DNA from: Nocardioides salarius
GTDB taxonomy: Bacteria; Actinomycetota; Actinomycetes; Propionibacteriales; Nocardioidaceae
Length of the DNA stretch: 64,000 bases
Assembly: GCF_016907435.1 (NCBI RefSeq)
Contig: NZ_JAFBBZ010000001.1
Span: forward strand, 620,001-684,000
Direction: 5' to 3'
Part shown: positions 1 to 8,061 of the stretch, one piece after another
Layout of the letters: every line of letters begins with the position of its first letter
Numbering within the stretch: position 1 is the stretch's first letter
Translations under genes and position numbers: made by a program
Notes under the pieces: generated by a model
What the model saw: only the letters and a program-made list of their open reading frames with translations
Told to the model about the DNA's origin: nothing
The model's database searches: none

Positions 1-384
1 GAGCACCTCGAGCACGTCGGCGGTGCCCGAGGTCGAGGAGGCCGAGCGGTTGCCGTGCTTGACCACGCGGGCGCCCGCGCCGGCGGCGACGATCGCGGCC
101 ATCGTCGAGATGTTCACCGACATCGACCGGTCACCGCCGGTGCCGACGACGTCGAGGGTGCGGCCCGGGACGCTCAGCGGGGTGGCGACGTCGTACATCG
201 CCTCGACCAGCCCGAGCACCTCCTCGATGCTCTCGCCCTTGGCGCGCAGCGCGACGGCGAAGCCGGCGATCTGGGCCTCGGTGGCCTGACCCGCCAGGAT
301 CTCGCCCATCGCCCAGCCCGTCTGGGCCGCGCTCAGGTCCTCCCCCGCGACGAGCGCGCCGAGGACCTCGGGCCAGGCGCCCAC
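1..384 (-). CDS. trpD: Anthranilate phosphoribosyltransferase, N-terminal part
   Basis: Joins anthranilate to PRPP in tryptophan synthesis. Only the first 128 codons are inside the window; the gene runs off the left edge. The minus-strand reading opens at GTG 384 with the family's N-terminal helix ([15 protein letters not shown], residues 4-18). The PRPP-binding glycine loop DVVGTGGD follows at 78-85 and SVNIST just after. [18 protein letters not shown] lies close to the edge. The start is two bases past the stop of the receiver-like gene, so the two are probably co-transcribed. No clear ribosome binding site is visible, and the exact start is the least certain point. Confidence 0.93.
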   Translation of the reverse strand, partial: MGAWPEVLGALVAGEDLSAAQTGWAMGEILAGQATEAQIAGFAVALRAKGESIEEVLGLVEAMYDVATPLSVPGRTLDVVGTGGDRSMSVNISTMAAIVAAGAGARVVKHGNRSASSTSGTADVLEVL

Positions 385-386
385 GC

Positions 387-809
387 TCAGGCGGTGGTGG
401 CGGGCACGCGGGCGCGCAGCAGCGCGACCACGGCCTCGGCCAGCTGGAGGGGGTCGATCGGGTGCGGCACGGCCGCCTCCGCGCGCGACCAGGTGGCCAG
501 CCAGGCGTCCTGGGGGCGGCCGGTGAGGACGACCACCGGCGGGCACTGGTGGATCTCGTCCTTGAGCTGCTTGGCGATGCCCATGCCGCCGGCGGGCACG
601 GCCTCGCCGTCGAGGATCGCGAGCGAGATGTGGCCGGCGTCCATGTTCTGGATGACGACCGGCTCGGTGGCGACCTCGACGTACTTCAGCTCGGGCAGGT
701 CCGGGTGCGGGCGTCGGCCCAGCGCCAGGATGACCTGCTTGCGGGTGTTGACGTCGTCGCTGTAGACGAGCACCTTCAACGGCGTGCGGGAGGCAGTGGT
801 GTCGCTCAC
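387..809 (-). CDS. Stand-alone response-regulator receiver-like protein
   Basis: A 140-residue single-domain protein with the CheY-like receiver fold and no output domain. The acidic pair D18/D19, candidate phospho-acceptor D67 (AILDGE) and T96 (VVLTG) are present. The lysine that normally completes the site (K-P) is replaced by H116-P117, so phosphorylation chemistry may be altered or lost. It starts at GTG 809 with a -10 hexamer 7 nt upstream. It sits between ctaG and trpD, all on the same strand. No histidine kinase is adjacent. A regulatory or protein-protein interaction role is inference. Confidence 0.8.
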   Translation of the reverse strand: MSDTTASRTPLKVLVYSDDVNTRKQVILALGRRPHPDLPELKYVEVATEPVVIQNMDAGHISLAILDGEAVPAGGMGIAKQLKDEIHQCPPVVVLTGRPQDAWLATWSRAEAAVPHPIDPLQLAEAVVALLRARVPATTA

Positions 810-816
810 GCCGGCG

Positions 817-822
817 ATGCTA
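817..822 (-). promoter_or_regulatory. -10 element for the receiver-like gene (leaderless)
   Basis: TAGCAT on the minus strand ends 7 nt before the GTG start at 809, the spacing of a leaderless transcript. Its first three bases are also the TAG stop codon of ctaG. No convincing -35 was seen. Confidence 0.5.
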
Positions 823-1752
823 CCCGTCGCCGGTGCGGGCGGACGCCGCGGCCTGCTCGCGCGCCTCCAGCCTGTCCAGGCGCCGGTCCTCGCGCTTGGC
901 CTCGGCCATCGAGGAGCGCACCCACTGGGTGAAGAGCACCGCGAAGAAGGTCAGGGCGATCAGGTCGCCCGAGCCCCACAGGATGCCGCCGGCCAACTGC
1001 TGGTCGTCGTAGGGGTCGGGCAGCCACGAGCCCATCGGCCCCTCGCGCAGGCGCGGGTAGTAGTCGCCGGCCAGCAGCGTGGACTGGCCCATGATCGTGA
1101 CGCCCAGGAACGCGTGGAAGGGCAGCGTGAGCACCGTGAGCAGCATCCGGAAGGGGTAGCCGTGGCGACCTGGCAGCGGGTCGATGCCCACCAGCGGCCA
1201 GAAGAACAGCGCGCCCACCGCCACGAGGTGCACGTGCATCATCTCGTGCACGAAGACCGACTCCAGCGAGGCGCGGTACCAGTCGGTGAAGTAGAGCGCC
1301 CACGGCGAGACGATGTAGAGCAGGAACGCCAGCGGCGCGAAGGAGAGCACCTTGGCCAGGCGTGAGTGCAGCAGCGCCAGCAGCCAACCGCGCGGGCGCC
1401 GCGGCAGCGTGCGCAGCGCGAGGGTCACCGGGGCGCCCAGCGCCAGCGCGAGCGGCACCAGCATCGACAGGATCATGTGCTGGACCATGTGCACGCTCAG
1501 CAGCGTCGTGTCGTACGCCGCCAGCCCCGAGGCCGTCGCGAAGTAGAACGAGCCCATCCCCCCGCCCACGAAGGCGACGGTGCGCCCCACCGGCCAGTGG
1601 TCCCCGCGGGCCCGCAGCCGCCGCACGCCCAGCAGGTAGAGACCCACCACCCAGACGGTCCCGATCGTGGGCACCGGGGCCAGCGACCACTGCCCCAGGA
1701 CCTCTCCCAGGGAGAAGGCGGGCAGGCCGGCGCCGATGGTCATCGCGAGCAC
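820..1752 (-). CDS. ctaG: Cytochrome c oxidase assembly protein, CtaG family
   Basis: A 310-residue polytopic membrane protein of the caa3_CtaG family, linked to copper delivery and assembly of cytochrome c oxidase. Several hydrophobic helices carry conserved histidines: [14 protein letters not shown] near 87-100 and [15 protein letters not shown] near 165-180, plausible metal ligands. The C-terminal tail is charged and cytoplasmic-looking. GTG 1752 is favoured over ATG 1743 because an AGGAGG lies 7 nt upstream of it. It is divergent from ctaE, which fits oxidase biogenesis. Confidence 0.88.
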   Translation of the reverse strand: MLAMTIGAGLPAFSLGEVLGQWSLAPVPTIGTVWVVGLYLLGVRRLRARGDHWPVGRTVAFVGGGMGSFYFATASGLAAYDTTLLSVHMVQHMILSMLVPLALALGAPVTLALRTLPRRPRGWLLALLHSRLAKVLSFAPLAFLLYIVSPWALYFTDWYRASLESVFVHEMMHVHLVAVGALFFWPLVGIDPLPGRHGYPFRMLLTVLTLPFHAFLGVTIMGQSTLLAGDYYPRLREGPMGSWLPDPYDDQQLAGGILWGSGDLIALTFFAVLFTQWVRSSMAEAKREDRRLDRLEAREQAAASARTGDG

Positions 1753-1832
1753 GACGAGACCTCCTGCGAGGGGACTGGAGCGGGGAACGGCACGTTGTGA
1801 ACTTTATGACCCGGCACTAACCGGGGGTCGGG

Positions 1833-1861
1833 GTGACCTCGTTCAGATCGCAGGACATAAT
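1833..1861 (+). promoter_or_regulatory. ctaE promoter, predicted leaderless
   Basis: GTGACC (1833-1838), a 17-nt spacer and CATAAT (1856-1861) form a sigma70-like promoter. The expected transcription start seven bases on falls on the GTG start codon at 1868, so ctaE-qcrCAB mRNA is predicted to be leaderless. Confidence 0.55.
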
Positions 1862-1867
1862 GCTCGT

Positions 1868-2506
1868 GTGGCGACAGCGGCAACCCTCCCAGCATCCCGT
1901 CTGCACGGGCACCACGACCGACCCAGCATGGTCAGTGTCGGGACCATCATCTGGCTCTCGAGCGAGCTGATGTTCTTCGCGGCGCTCTTCGCGGCGTACT
2001 TCACGATCCGCTCGGTCAGTCCGGACCTGTGGGAGCAGAACACCCAGCTCCTCGACGTGCCCTTCGCACTGGCCAACACCACGATCCTGGTGCTGTCCTC
2101 GCTGACCTGCCAGCTCGGCGTCTTCGCCGCCGAGCGCGGCCAGGCGGGGCGCACCGGCTCGCTGCTGCAGTTCAAGCTGTGGGGCCTGCGGGAGTGGTTC
2201 ATCCTGACCTACCTGATGGGCTCGGTCTTCGTGGCCGGCCAGGCCGTCGAGTACGCCAACCTCGTGCAGGAGGGCGTCACGATGCAGGACTCGGCCTACG
2301 GCTCGATGTTCTACCTGACGACCGGCTTCCACGGCATCCACGTGGCGGGCGGCCTCATCGCCTTCCTCCTCGTGCTGGGGCGCACCTACCTGGCCCGCAA
2401 GTTCACCCACGAGCAGGCCGTCAGCGCCATCGTCGTCTCGTACTACTGGCACTTCGTCGACGTCGTCTGGATCGGGCTTTTCGCCACGATCTACCTTGTC
2501 AAGTAA
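1868..2506 (+). CDS. ctaE: Cytochrome c oxidase subunit III
   Basis: Core membrane subunit III of the aa3-type cytochrome c oxidase, the terminal step of aerobic respiration. The 212-residue product has the family opening [20 protein letters not shown] (about 22-41), the helix [10 protein letters not shown], and the C-terminal [14 protein letters not shown] signature. GTG 1868 gives the usual actinobacterial N-terminus before the first helix; ATG 1928 is a shorter alternative. The first gene of the ctaE-qcrCAB cluster, 37 bp upstream of qcrC, as expected for the bcc-aa3 supercomplex. Confidence 0.96.
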   Translation: MATAATLPASRLHGHHDRPSMVSVGTIIWLSSELMFFAALFAAYFTIRSVSPDLWEQNTQLLDVPFALANTTILVLSSLTCQLGVFAAERGQAGRTGSLLQFKLWGLREWFILTYLMGSVFVAGQAVEYANLVQEGVTMQDSAYGSMFYLTTGFHGIHVAGGLIAFLLVLGRTYLARKFTHEQAVSAIVVSYYWHFVDVVWIGLFATIYLVK

Positions 2507-2543
2507 CTCCTGAGTCGCTGCACCCCGAACCCAAGGACCCCCA

Positions 2544-3410
2544 GTGCGCTTCGTGAACCGCTCCGCCGGTCGCCTCTCCCGTCACCGTCGCGGCCCGTTG
2601 GCCGGACTCGTCCTGCTGCTGGTCGGCCTGGTGACCGCCGGTGGTCTCTACACCGCGCTGGCCCCCGCCCAGGCGCAGGACTCCGACACCCTGGCCATCG
2701 AGGTCGAGAAGGGCCGCGAGCTGTTCCTCGTGGGCTGCTCGAGCTGCCACGGCCTCAACGGCGAGGGCGTCAGCACGCTCGACGGCAACAACCTCGGCCC
2801 CTCGCTCGTCGGCGTCGGCGCCGCGGCGGTCGACTTCCAGGTCGGCACCGGCCGGATGCCGATGGCCCAGCCCGGCGCCCAGGCTCCCCGCAAGCCGGTC
2901 ACCTACTCGGAGGAGGAGACCGCCCAGCTCGCGGCGTACGTCGCCTCGCTGGGCCCCGGCCCCGCCATCCCCGACGAGTCCGACTACTCGATCGAGGGTC
3001 TCGACGACGACGCCAAGGAGGCGGCGGTCGTCCGTGGTGGCCAGATCTTCCTGACCAACTGCACCGCCTGCCACAACTTCGAGGGATCGGGTGGCGCCAT
3101 GCCGCGCGGCGGCTATGCCCCGGCTCTCGACGGCGTGGAGTCCAAGTACATCTACGAGGCCCTGCTGACCGGCCCGCAGAACATGCCCAGCTTCAGCAAC
3201 GGCAACCTCGCACCCGAGGAGAAGCGCGACGTCATCGCCTACCTGAAGTCGCTCGAGGAGCAGCCCGGGTACGGCGGCTTCGGCATGGGCGGCCTCGGCC
3301 CCGTGACCGACGGCGTCTTCGCGTGGCTGGTCGGTATCGGCGGTCTGGTCGCCTTCGCGATCTGGATCGCTGCGCACACCACCCGATCGAAGAAGAAGGT
3401 GACTTCGTGA
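2544..3410 (+). CDS. qcrC: Cytochrome bc1 complex diheme cytochrome c subunit
   Basis: Diheme cytochrome c of the actinobacterial bcc complex, which passes electrons straight to cytochrome aa3 with no soluble cytochrome c. Of 288 residues, a TM helix spans about 18-40, then two heme-binding sites C65-S-S-C-H69 and C173-T-A-C-H177, then a C-terminal anchor helix near 258-278. Two CxxCH motifs identify QcrC rather than a monoheme c1. The GTG start at 2544 has AAGGA just upstream. The stop overlaps the qcrA start in GTGA. Confidence 0.96.
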   Translation: MRFVNRSAGRLSRHRRGPLAGLVLLLVGLVTAGGLYTALAPAQAQDSDTLAIEVEKGRELFLVGCSSCHGLNGEGVSTLDGNNLGPSLVGVGAAAVDFQVGTGRMPMAQPGAQAPRKPVTYSEEETAQLAAYVASLGPGPAIPDESDYSIEGLDDDAKEAAVVRGGQIFLTNCTACHNFEGSGGAMPRGGYAPALDGVESKYIYEALLTGPQNMPSFSNGNLAPEEKRDVIAYLKSLEEQPGYGGFGMGGLGPVTDGVFAWLVGIGGLVAFAIWIAAHTTRSKKKVTS

Positions 3411-4522
3411 CGGACATCCAGCACGGCGAGCAGGCCGGCAAGCACCTGCCCGCGACGACCGAGGAGCCGATCGCCAACCCGGGCCTCCCCGAGCACACCT
3501 GGCGACCCACCGACGTCGACGACGACGCGGCACGACGAGCCGAGCGCCAGGTCGCGACGATGTTCGGTCTCGCCTCGGTCTTCGCGGTCCTCTTCGTGGT
3601 GGCCTACTTCTCCTTCGACGTCGGCGACAGCTGGGAGACGGTGCTGGGCCTCGGCGCCTCGAACATCGCCCTGGGCACCACGCTGGGCATGGCCCTGCTG
3701 CTCATCGGCGTCGGGATCATCCAGTGGGCCCGCAAGCTGATGGCCGACCACGAGATGGTCGAGATGCGCCACCCGGCCCGTTCCTCCGACGAGGACCGCG
3801 CCGCGACGCTGGCCGCCCTCGACGCCGGGCTCGAGGAGTCCGGCATCGCGCGTCGCCCGCTGGTGCGCAACTCGCTGATCGCCTCGATCACCCTGCTGCT
3901 CGCGCCGGCCGTGGTGCTGTTCCGCGACCTGGGCCCCACACCCAGCCAGGCAGCAGCCAGCGGCCCCGACGCGGGCCTCGAGAACACCATCTGGAAGCCC
4001 GACATGCGTGTTGTGCGCGATGTCATCGGCACCCCGATCCGCGCCGCCGACCTCGAGGTCGGCGACCTGGTCAACGCCGAGCCCGAGGCCATCTTCCCGA
4101 CCGAGGAGAACGGCTACCCCGAGATCGAGGGCGTCGAGCTGTACGTGGCGAAGTCGAAGGCCGCGGTCGTCGTGGTCCGGATGGACCCCGACGACGTGAT
4201 CCCCGGCGAGGGGCGCGACAACTGGTCGGTCGACGGGATCGTCTGCTACTCCAAGATCTGCACCCACGTCGGGTGCCCGATCTCGCTCTACGAGCGCACC
4301 ACGCACCACCTGCTGTGCCCCTGCCACCAGTCCACCTTCGACCTCGCCGACTCCGGGCGTGTCGTCTTCGGTCCCGCCGGACGGCATCTTCCCCAGCTCC
4401 CGCTGGCGGTCGATGCCGAGGGCTTCCTGGTCGCGCAGAGCGACTTCACCGAGCCGGTGGGGCCCAGCTACTGGGAACGTGACCACAAGGACATCGGCGA
4501 GCAGGGTGAGGCAGAGCTGTGA
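3407..4522 (+). CDS. qcrA: Cytochrome bc1 complex Rieske iron-sulfur subunit
   Basis: Rieske protein that takes electrons from menaquinol in the bcc complex. The 371-residue product has a hydrophilic N-terminus, three TM helices (around 50-75, 90-112 and 160-185) as is typical of actinobacterial QcrA, and a C-terminal Rieske domain. The [2Fe-2S] ligands are CTHVGC and CPCHQS, with the bridging disulfide cysteines inside the same two boxes. GTG 3407 overlaps the qcrC stop by 4 nt, and the stop overlaps the qcrB GTG, so the three genes are translationally coupled. Confidence 0.96.
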   Translation: MTDIQHGEQAGKHLPATTEEPIANPGLPEHTWRPTDVDDDAARRAERQVATMFGLASVFAVLFVVAYFSFDVGDSWETVLGLGASNIALGTTLGMALLLIGVGIIQWARKLMADHEMVEMRHPARSSDEDRAATLAALDAGLEESGIARRPLVRNSLIASITLLLAPAVVLFRDLGPTPSQAAASGPDAGLENTIWKPDMRVVRDVIGTPIRAADLEVGDLVNAEPEAIFPTEENGYPEIEGVELYVAKSKAAVVVVRMDPDDVIPGEGRDNWSVDGIVCYSKICTHVGCPISLYERTTHHLLCPCHQSTFDLADSGRVVFGPAGRHLPQLPLAVDAEGFLVAQSDFTEPVGPSYWERDHKDIGEQGEAEL

Positions 4523-6267
4523 GCATGGACACCAGCAAGGTCGCGACGAGCAACAGCTCGGCCGCGACAGCCAAGAAGCCCGGCAAGGCAGGAGTCGTGG
4601 CCAACTGGGCCGACGAGCGCCTGGGCCTGGGCACGGCCATGAAGAAGAACCTGCGCAAGGTCTTCCCCGACCACTGGTCCTTCATGCTCGGCGAAATTGC
4701 TCTGTGGAGCTTCGTCGTGCTGCTGCTGACCGGTGTCTTCCTGACGTTCTGGTACCGGCCGAGCATGGCCGAGGTGACCTACATGGGCTCCTACGACCAG
4801 CTGCGCGGGCTGCACATGTCCGAGGCGATGGCCTCGACCCTCAACATCAGCTTCGACGTCCGCGGCGGCCTGCTGATGCGCCAGATGCACCACTGGGCAG
4901 CCAACATCTTCATCGCCTCGATGATGATCCACCTGCTGCGCGTCTACTTCACCGGTGCGTTCCGCAAGCCGCGAGAGCTCAACTGGGTCATCGGCTCGCT
5001 GCTGCTGCTGCTGGGCACCCTCGAGGGCTTCACCGGCTACTCGCTGCCCGACGACCTGCTCTCCGGCACCGGCATCCGCGCCGCCGACGGCTTCATGAAG
5101 TCGATCCCGGTCGTGGGCACCTACATGTCGTTCTTCCTCTTCGGTGGCGAGTTCCCGGGTGACTCGATCATCCCGCGCCTCTACACCATCCACGTCCTGC
5201 TGATCCCCGGCCTGCTGCTGGGGCTGATCGCGGCCCACATGCTGCTGCTCGTCTACCACAAGCACACGCAGTGGCCTGGTCCCGGCCGCACCGAGGAGAA
5301 CGTCGTCGGCTTCCCGATGCTCCCCGTGTACGCCGCCAAGGCCGGTGGCTTCTTCTTCATCGTCTTCGGTGTCACCGCCATGATGGGTGCGCTGCTCAAC
5401 ATCAACCCCGTCTGGAAGCTCGGCCCCTACGACCCGACCAAGGTGACGGCAGGTTCGCAGCCCGACTGGTACATGGGCTGGCCCGACGGCGCGCTGCGCA
5501 TCATGCCGGGCTGGGAGACCCACCTGTTCGGCTACACGATCGCCTGGAACGTCTTCCTGCCTGTCATCGTGCTGCCCGGCCTGATGTTCACGATCCTGCT
5601 GATGCTGCCGTTCATCGAGTCCTGGATCACCGGGGACAAGCGCGACCACCACCTGCTGGAGCGCCCGCGCAACGCCCCGACCCGGACCGCCATCATGGTC
5701 GCGCTGATGACGTTCTACGGCCTGATGTGGGCTGCGGGCGGCAACGACATCATCGCGATCAAGCTCAACCTGAGCATCAACCAGATCACCTACTTCCTGC
5801 GGGTAGCGGTCTTCCTGGGTCCGGTGATCGCCTTCATGATCACCAAGCGCTGGTGCATCTCGTTGCAGCGCCACGACCAGGAGAAGCTGCTGCACGGCTA
5901 CGAGACGGGCGTGATCATGCGCTCCCCCGAGGGTGGCTACAGCGAGCGGCACCTGCCGATCGCCCCGGCCTCGGCCTACACCCTCACCGCGCGCGACCGC
6001 GACGAGATGTGGACGCCCGAGGCGGAGACCGACGAGAACGGCGTACGTCGTCCCGGCGGTCGACTCAGCGGCCTGCGGGCCAGGCTCAACAAGACCTGGT
6101 ACGCCGACAACGTGCAGAAGCCGACCGCGGCCGAGCTCGAGGAGGCGCACCACCACGCCGAGCACGAGCACGAGCTGCAGGCGCCCCTGGAGGGCCACTC
6201 GGCCGACGGCCACCAGTTCGACGGACACCACGCCGTCGAGGGCGAGACGTTGCGCGGCAGCCACTGA
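4519..6267 (+). CDS. qcrB: Cytochrome bc1 complex cytochrome b subunit
   Basis: Cytochrome b subunit carrying both b hemes and the quinol sites. The core shows the expected helices with histidines (MHHWAANIFIASMMIHLLRVY and YTIHVLLIPGLLLGLIAAHM regions) and a Qo-site loop. Start GTG 4519 overlaps the qcrA stop; ATG 4525 is an in-frame alternative. At 582 residues it is longer than my recollection of the family (about 540-550). The excess is a histidine-rich hydrophilic C-terminal tail (last ~45 residues, e.g. EEAHHHAEHEHE). A strong bidirectional hairpin follows. Confidence 0.95.
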   Translation: MSMDTSKVATSNSSAATAKKPGKAGVVANWADERLGLGTAMKKNLRKVFPDHWSFMLGEIALWSFVVLLLTGVFLTFWYRPSMAEVTYMGSYDQLRGLHMSEAMASTLNISFDVRGGLLMRQMHHWAANIFIASMMIHLLRVYFTGAFRKPRELNWVIGSLLLLLGTLEGFTGYSLPDDLLSGTGIRAADGFMKSIPVVGTYMSFFLFGGEFPGDSIIPRLYTIHVLLIPGLLLGLIAAHMLLLVYHKHTQWPGPGRTEENVVGFPMLPVYAAKAGGFFFIVFGVTAMMGALLNINPVWKLGPYDPTKVTAGSQPDWYMGWPDGALRIMPGWETHLFGYTIAWNVFLPVIVLPGLMFTILLMLPFIESWITGDKRDHHLLERPRNAPTRTAIMVALMTFYGLMWAAGGNDIIAIKLNLSINQITYFLRVAVFLGPVIAFMITKRWCISLQRHDQEKLLHGYETGVIMRSPEGGYSERHLPIAPASAYTLTARDRDEMWTPEAETDENGVRRPGGRLSGLRARLNKTWYADNVQKPTAAELEEAHHHAEHEHELQAPLEGHSADGHQFDGHHAVEGETLRGSH

Positions 6268-6272
6268 GGCAC

Positions 6273-6328
6273 CGGCACGACACGAAGGCCCCCACCCGAT
6301 CCGTCGGGTGGGGGCCTTCGTCGTGCCG
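6273..6328. terminator. Bidirectional terminator between qcrB and the L,D-transpeptidase
   Basis: A 25-bp GC-rich inverted repeat (one 2-nt bulge on the left arm, 3-nt loop) centred near 6302. It lies between two convergent genes and could stop transcription from both. Confidence 0.85.
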
Positions 6329-6334
6329 GGTGGC

Positions 6335-7390
6335 TCAGCCCAGGGCGGAGCCGGCCCGGTACTCCGCCCAGCCGAGGTTCCAGTCGCCGAAGCCGTTGTC
6401 GAGGGTCATCGCCCGGTCGGTGCCGGTGTACTCCACGACGTCGCCGCGCCGGGTCATCGAGTAGAGCCAGGCGGCCTGCTCGGTGCTCAGACCGGTGCAG
6501 CCGTGCGAGACGTTGGCGCTGCCCTGGCTGCCGACCGACCAGGGCGCGGCGTGGATGAACTCCCCCGAGCTGGTCAGCCGCATCGCCCACTGCACGTCGG
6601 CGATGTCGTAGGCCTCGTCGCCGCCGATGCCGACGGTCTCGGAGTCCATCCGCTTCGACTCGTACTTCTCCATCACCACCTTGGTGCCGGAGCGGGTGGT
6701 GAACCCGGCCTTGCCGGTGGTGATCGGGATGGTGCGCAGCAACCGGCCCTCGGAGAAGACCTCCATGGTGTGGCGCTGCGCGTCGATGCGGTAGACGTGG
6801 GCCTCCCCCACGGTGAAGGCGACCTCGCGGCTCTCCTGGCCGTAGATCCCTCCCCCGGCGTCGACGCCGTTGATGTCGAGGTCGACCACCACCTCGCTGC
6901 CGGCCTGCCAGTACTCCTTGGGGCGGTAGTGCGCCTCGGTGTCGCTGAGCCAGTGCCAGGAGCCGGCCTGGCGCGGCGTGGACTCGACGGCCATCTCGGG
7001 CTCCATCGCAGCCCGGTCGGTGACCGGAAGGTCGAACTGCACCACGACCGGCATCCCGACCCCGACCGTCTCCCCGGCCAGCGGGGCCACCGAGGCATAG
7101 GTCTGCTGCGACAGCGACAGGTCGGCGGTGCGGAAGCGGCGCTCGCGCACGACCGGCCCGTCGGCGCCACGCACCCGCGCGCGCACGACGTACGCCGTGC
7201 CGGGCTCGAGCCGCTCGGTGGCCCGCCAGGAGCCGTCCTGACGGCGGCCCGTCCCCCCGGGCGGCGGAGGTGACCCGCACCCCCAGCAGGTCGCCGCCGG
7301 CGGCGTCGACCTCGAGCAGCGTGTCGACCGACACGTCCTGCGCGCGCTTGCGCACTTTGCTGCGCAGCCCGACCGGGGCCGGCCCGGCAC
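6335..7390 (-). CDS. L,D-transpeptidase (YkuD domain), N-terminus frameshifted
   Basis: Cell-wall L,D-transpeptidase forming 3-3 peptidoglycan cross-links. An Ig-like domain (VTDRA...VAFTV region) precedes a YkuD catalytic domain with the FIHAAPW histidine and the catalytic box SHGCTGLS, both intact. The open frame starts at GTG 7390, but its first ~45 residues look wrong. The true protein sequence (RKRAQDVSVDTLLEVDAAG, DLLGVRV) is in another frame between about 7260 and 7400. A hydrophobic segment LAALAVSLSVLGAY is back in the first frame near 7460-7510. At least two, probably three, single-base indels would restore one reading from ATG 7563. This is either a recent pseudogene or sequencing error in GC runs. 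Confidence 0.8.
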   Translation of the reverse strand: MPGRPRSGCAAKCASARRTCRSTRCSRSTPPAATCWGCGSPPPPGGTGRRQDGSWRATERLEPGTAYVVRARVRGADGPVVRERRFRTADLSLSQQTYASVAPLAGETVGVGMPVVVQFDLPVTDRAAMEPEMAVESTPRQAGSWHWLSDTEAHYRPKEYWQAGSEVVVDLDINGVDAGGGIYGQESREVAFTVGEAHVYRIDAQRHTMEVFSEGRLLRTIPITTGKAGFTTRSGTKVVMEKYESKRMDSETVGIGGDEAYDIADVQWAMRLTSSGEFIHAAPWSVGSQGSANVSHGCTGLSTEQAAWLYSMTRRGDVVEYTGTDRAMTLDNGFGDWNLGWAEYRAGSALG

Positions 7391-7588
7391 CCGTTGGGGC
7401 CCGTCCGCACTACGGGTGGCCGGCCCGGTGTGCAGGTGGTCCGCAACGTCGGAGGCACTTTCGTAGGCGCCCAGGACGCTGAGGGAAACCGCCAGCGCGG
7501 CCAGGCTGCCGTACGTCGCCGTCGTCGGGGCGAGCGCGAGGCACCGGGAGCTCGGAGGTCATGTTGCCGGTTGGTCGACGAGGAGGAC

Positions 7589-7623
7589 ACGACGACTCCG
7601 CGGCCCGAGGGCGGAGTCGTCGT
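7589..7623 (-). terminator. Terminator after ctaCDF
   Basis: A 13-bp perfect stem (ACGACGACTCCGC with its complement) and 9-nt loop, 21 nt downstream of the ctaF stop. Confidence 0.8.
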
Positions 7624-7644
7624 GGTGGTGGGTCGGGAGGGCGC

Positions 7645-8061
7645 TCAGTGCGCGTGCTCACCGCGGTAGTACTCGTAGACCAGCCCGGAGGTGGCCACGG
7701 CACCCAGGACGGCTCCGATGATGGCCAGCCACCATGCTGTCATCGCAACTCCGAAGACGATCGTGCCGAGGGTCAGCGCGGCCCACAGCGGCCACCAGGA
7801 GTACGGCGGGAAGAAGCCCAGCTCTCCGGCGCCGTCGGCGATCTCGGCGTCCTTGCGGTCCTCCGGACGCGGCTCCATCTTCTTGGCGTGGAAGCCGAGG
7901 TAGAAGGTGACCATCAGGGTGAGCAGCGTGGTCATCGTCAGGGCGGAGGTGCCCGTCCAGTCGCCACCGGTGTCGCCGGCACTGGTGATGAACCAGTACG
8001 CCGGGGTGATCAGCACCAGGAACACGGTGCAGATCGCGAAGATCAAGGCCTCGGCCCTCAT
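7645..8061 (-). CDS. ctaF: Cytochrome c oxidase subunit IV (actinobacterial)
   Basis: Small accessory membrane subunit of aa3 oxidase found in actinobacteria. The 138-residue product has two N-terminal TM helices (about 4-26 and 42-60), a charged loop (KKMEPRPEDRKD) and two C-terminal helices around 87-130. The FFPPYSWWPLWAA motif is typical of the family. The start ATG overlaps the ctaD stop by one base (TGATG), so it is coupled to ctaD as the last gene of ctaCDF. Confidence 0.93.
   Translation of the reverse strand: MRAEALIFAICTVFLVLITPAYWFITSAGDTGGDWTGTSALTMTTLLTLMVTFYLGFHAKKMEPRPEDRKDAEIADGAGELGFFPPYSWWPLWAALTLGTIVFGVAMTAWWLAIIGAVLGAVATSGLVYEYYRGEHAH

Noticed and set aside
7410..7703. 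Separate small minus-strand gene upstream of the L,D-transpeptidase
   Set aside because: Its 3' half reads as noise. Its ATG at 7563 more likely belongs to the frameshifted transpeptidase, and its 5' part crosses the ctaF terminator.
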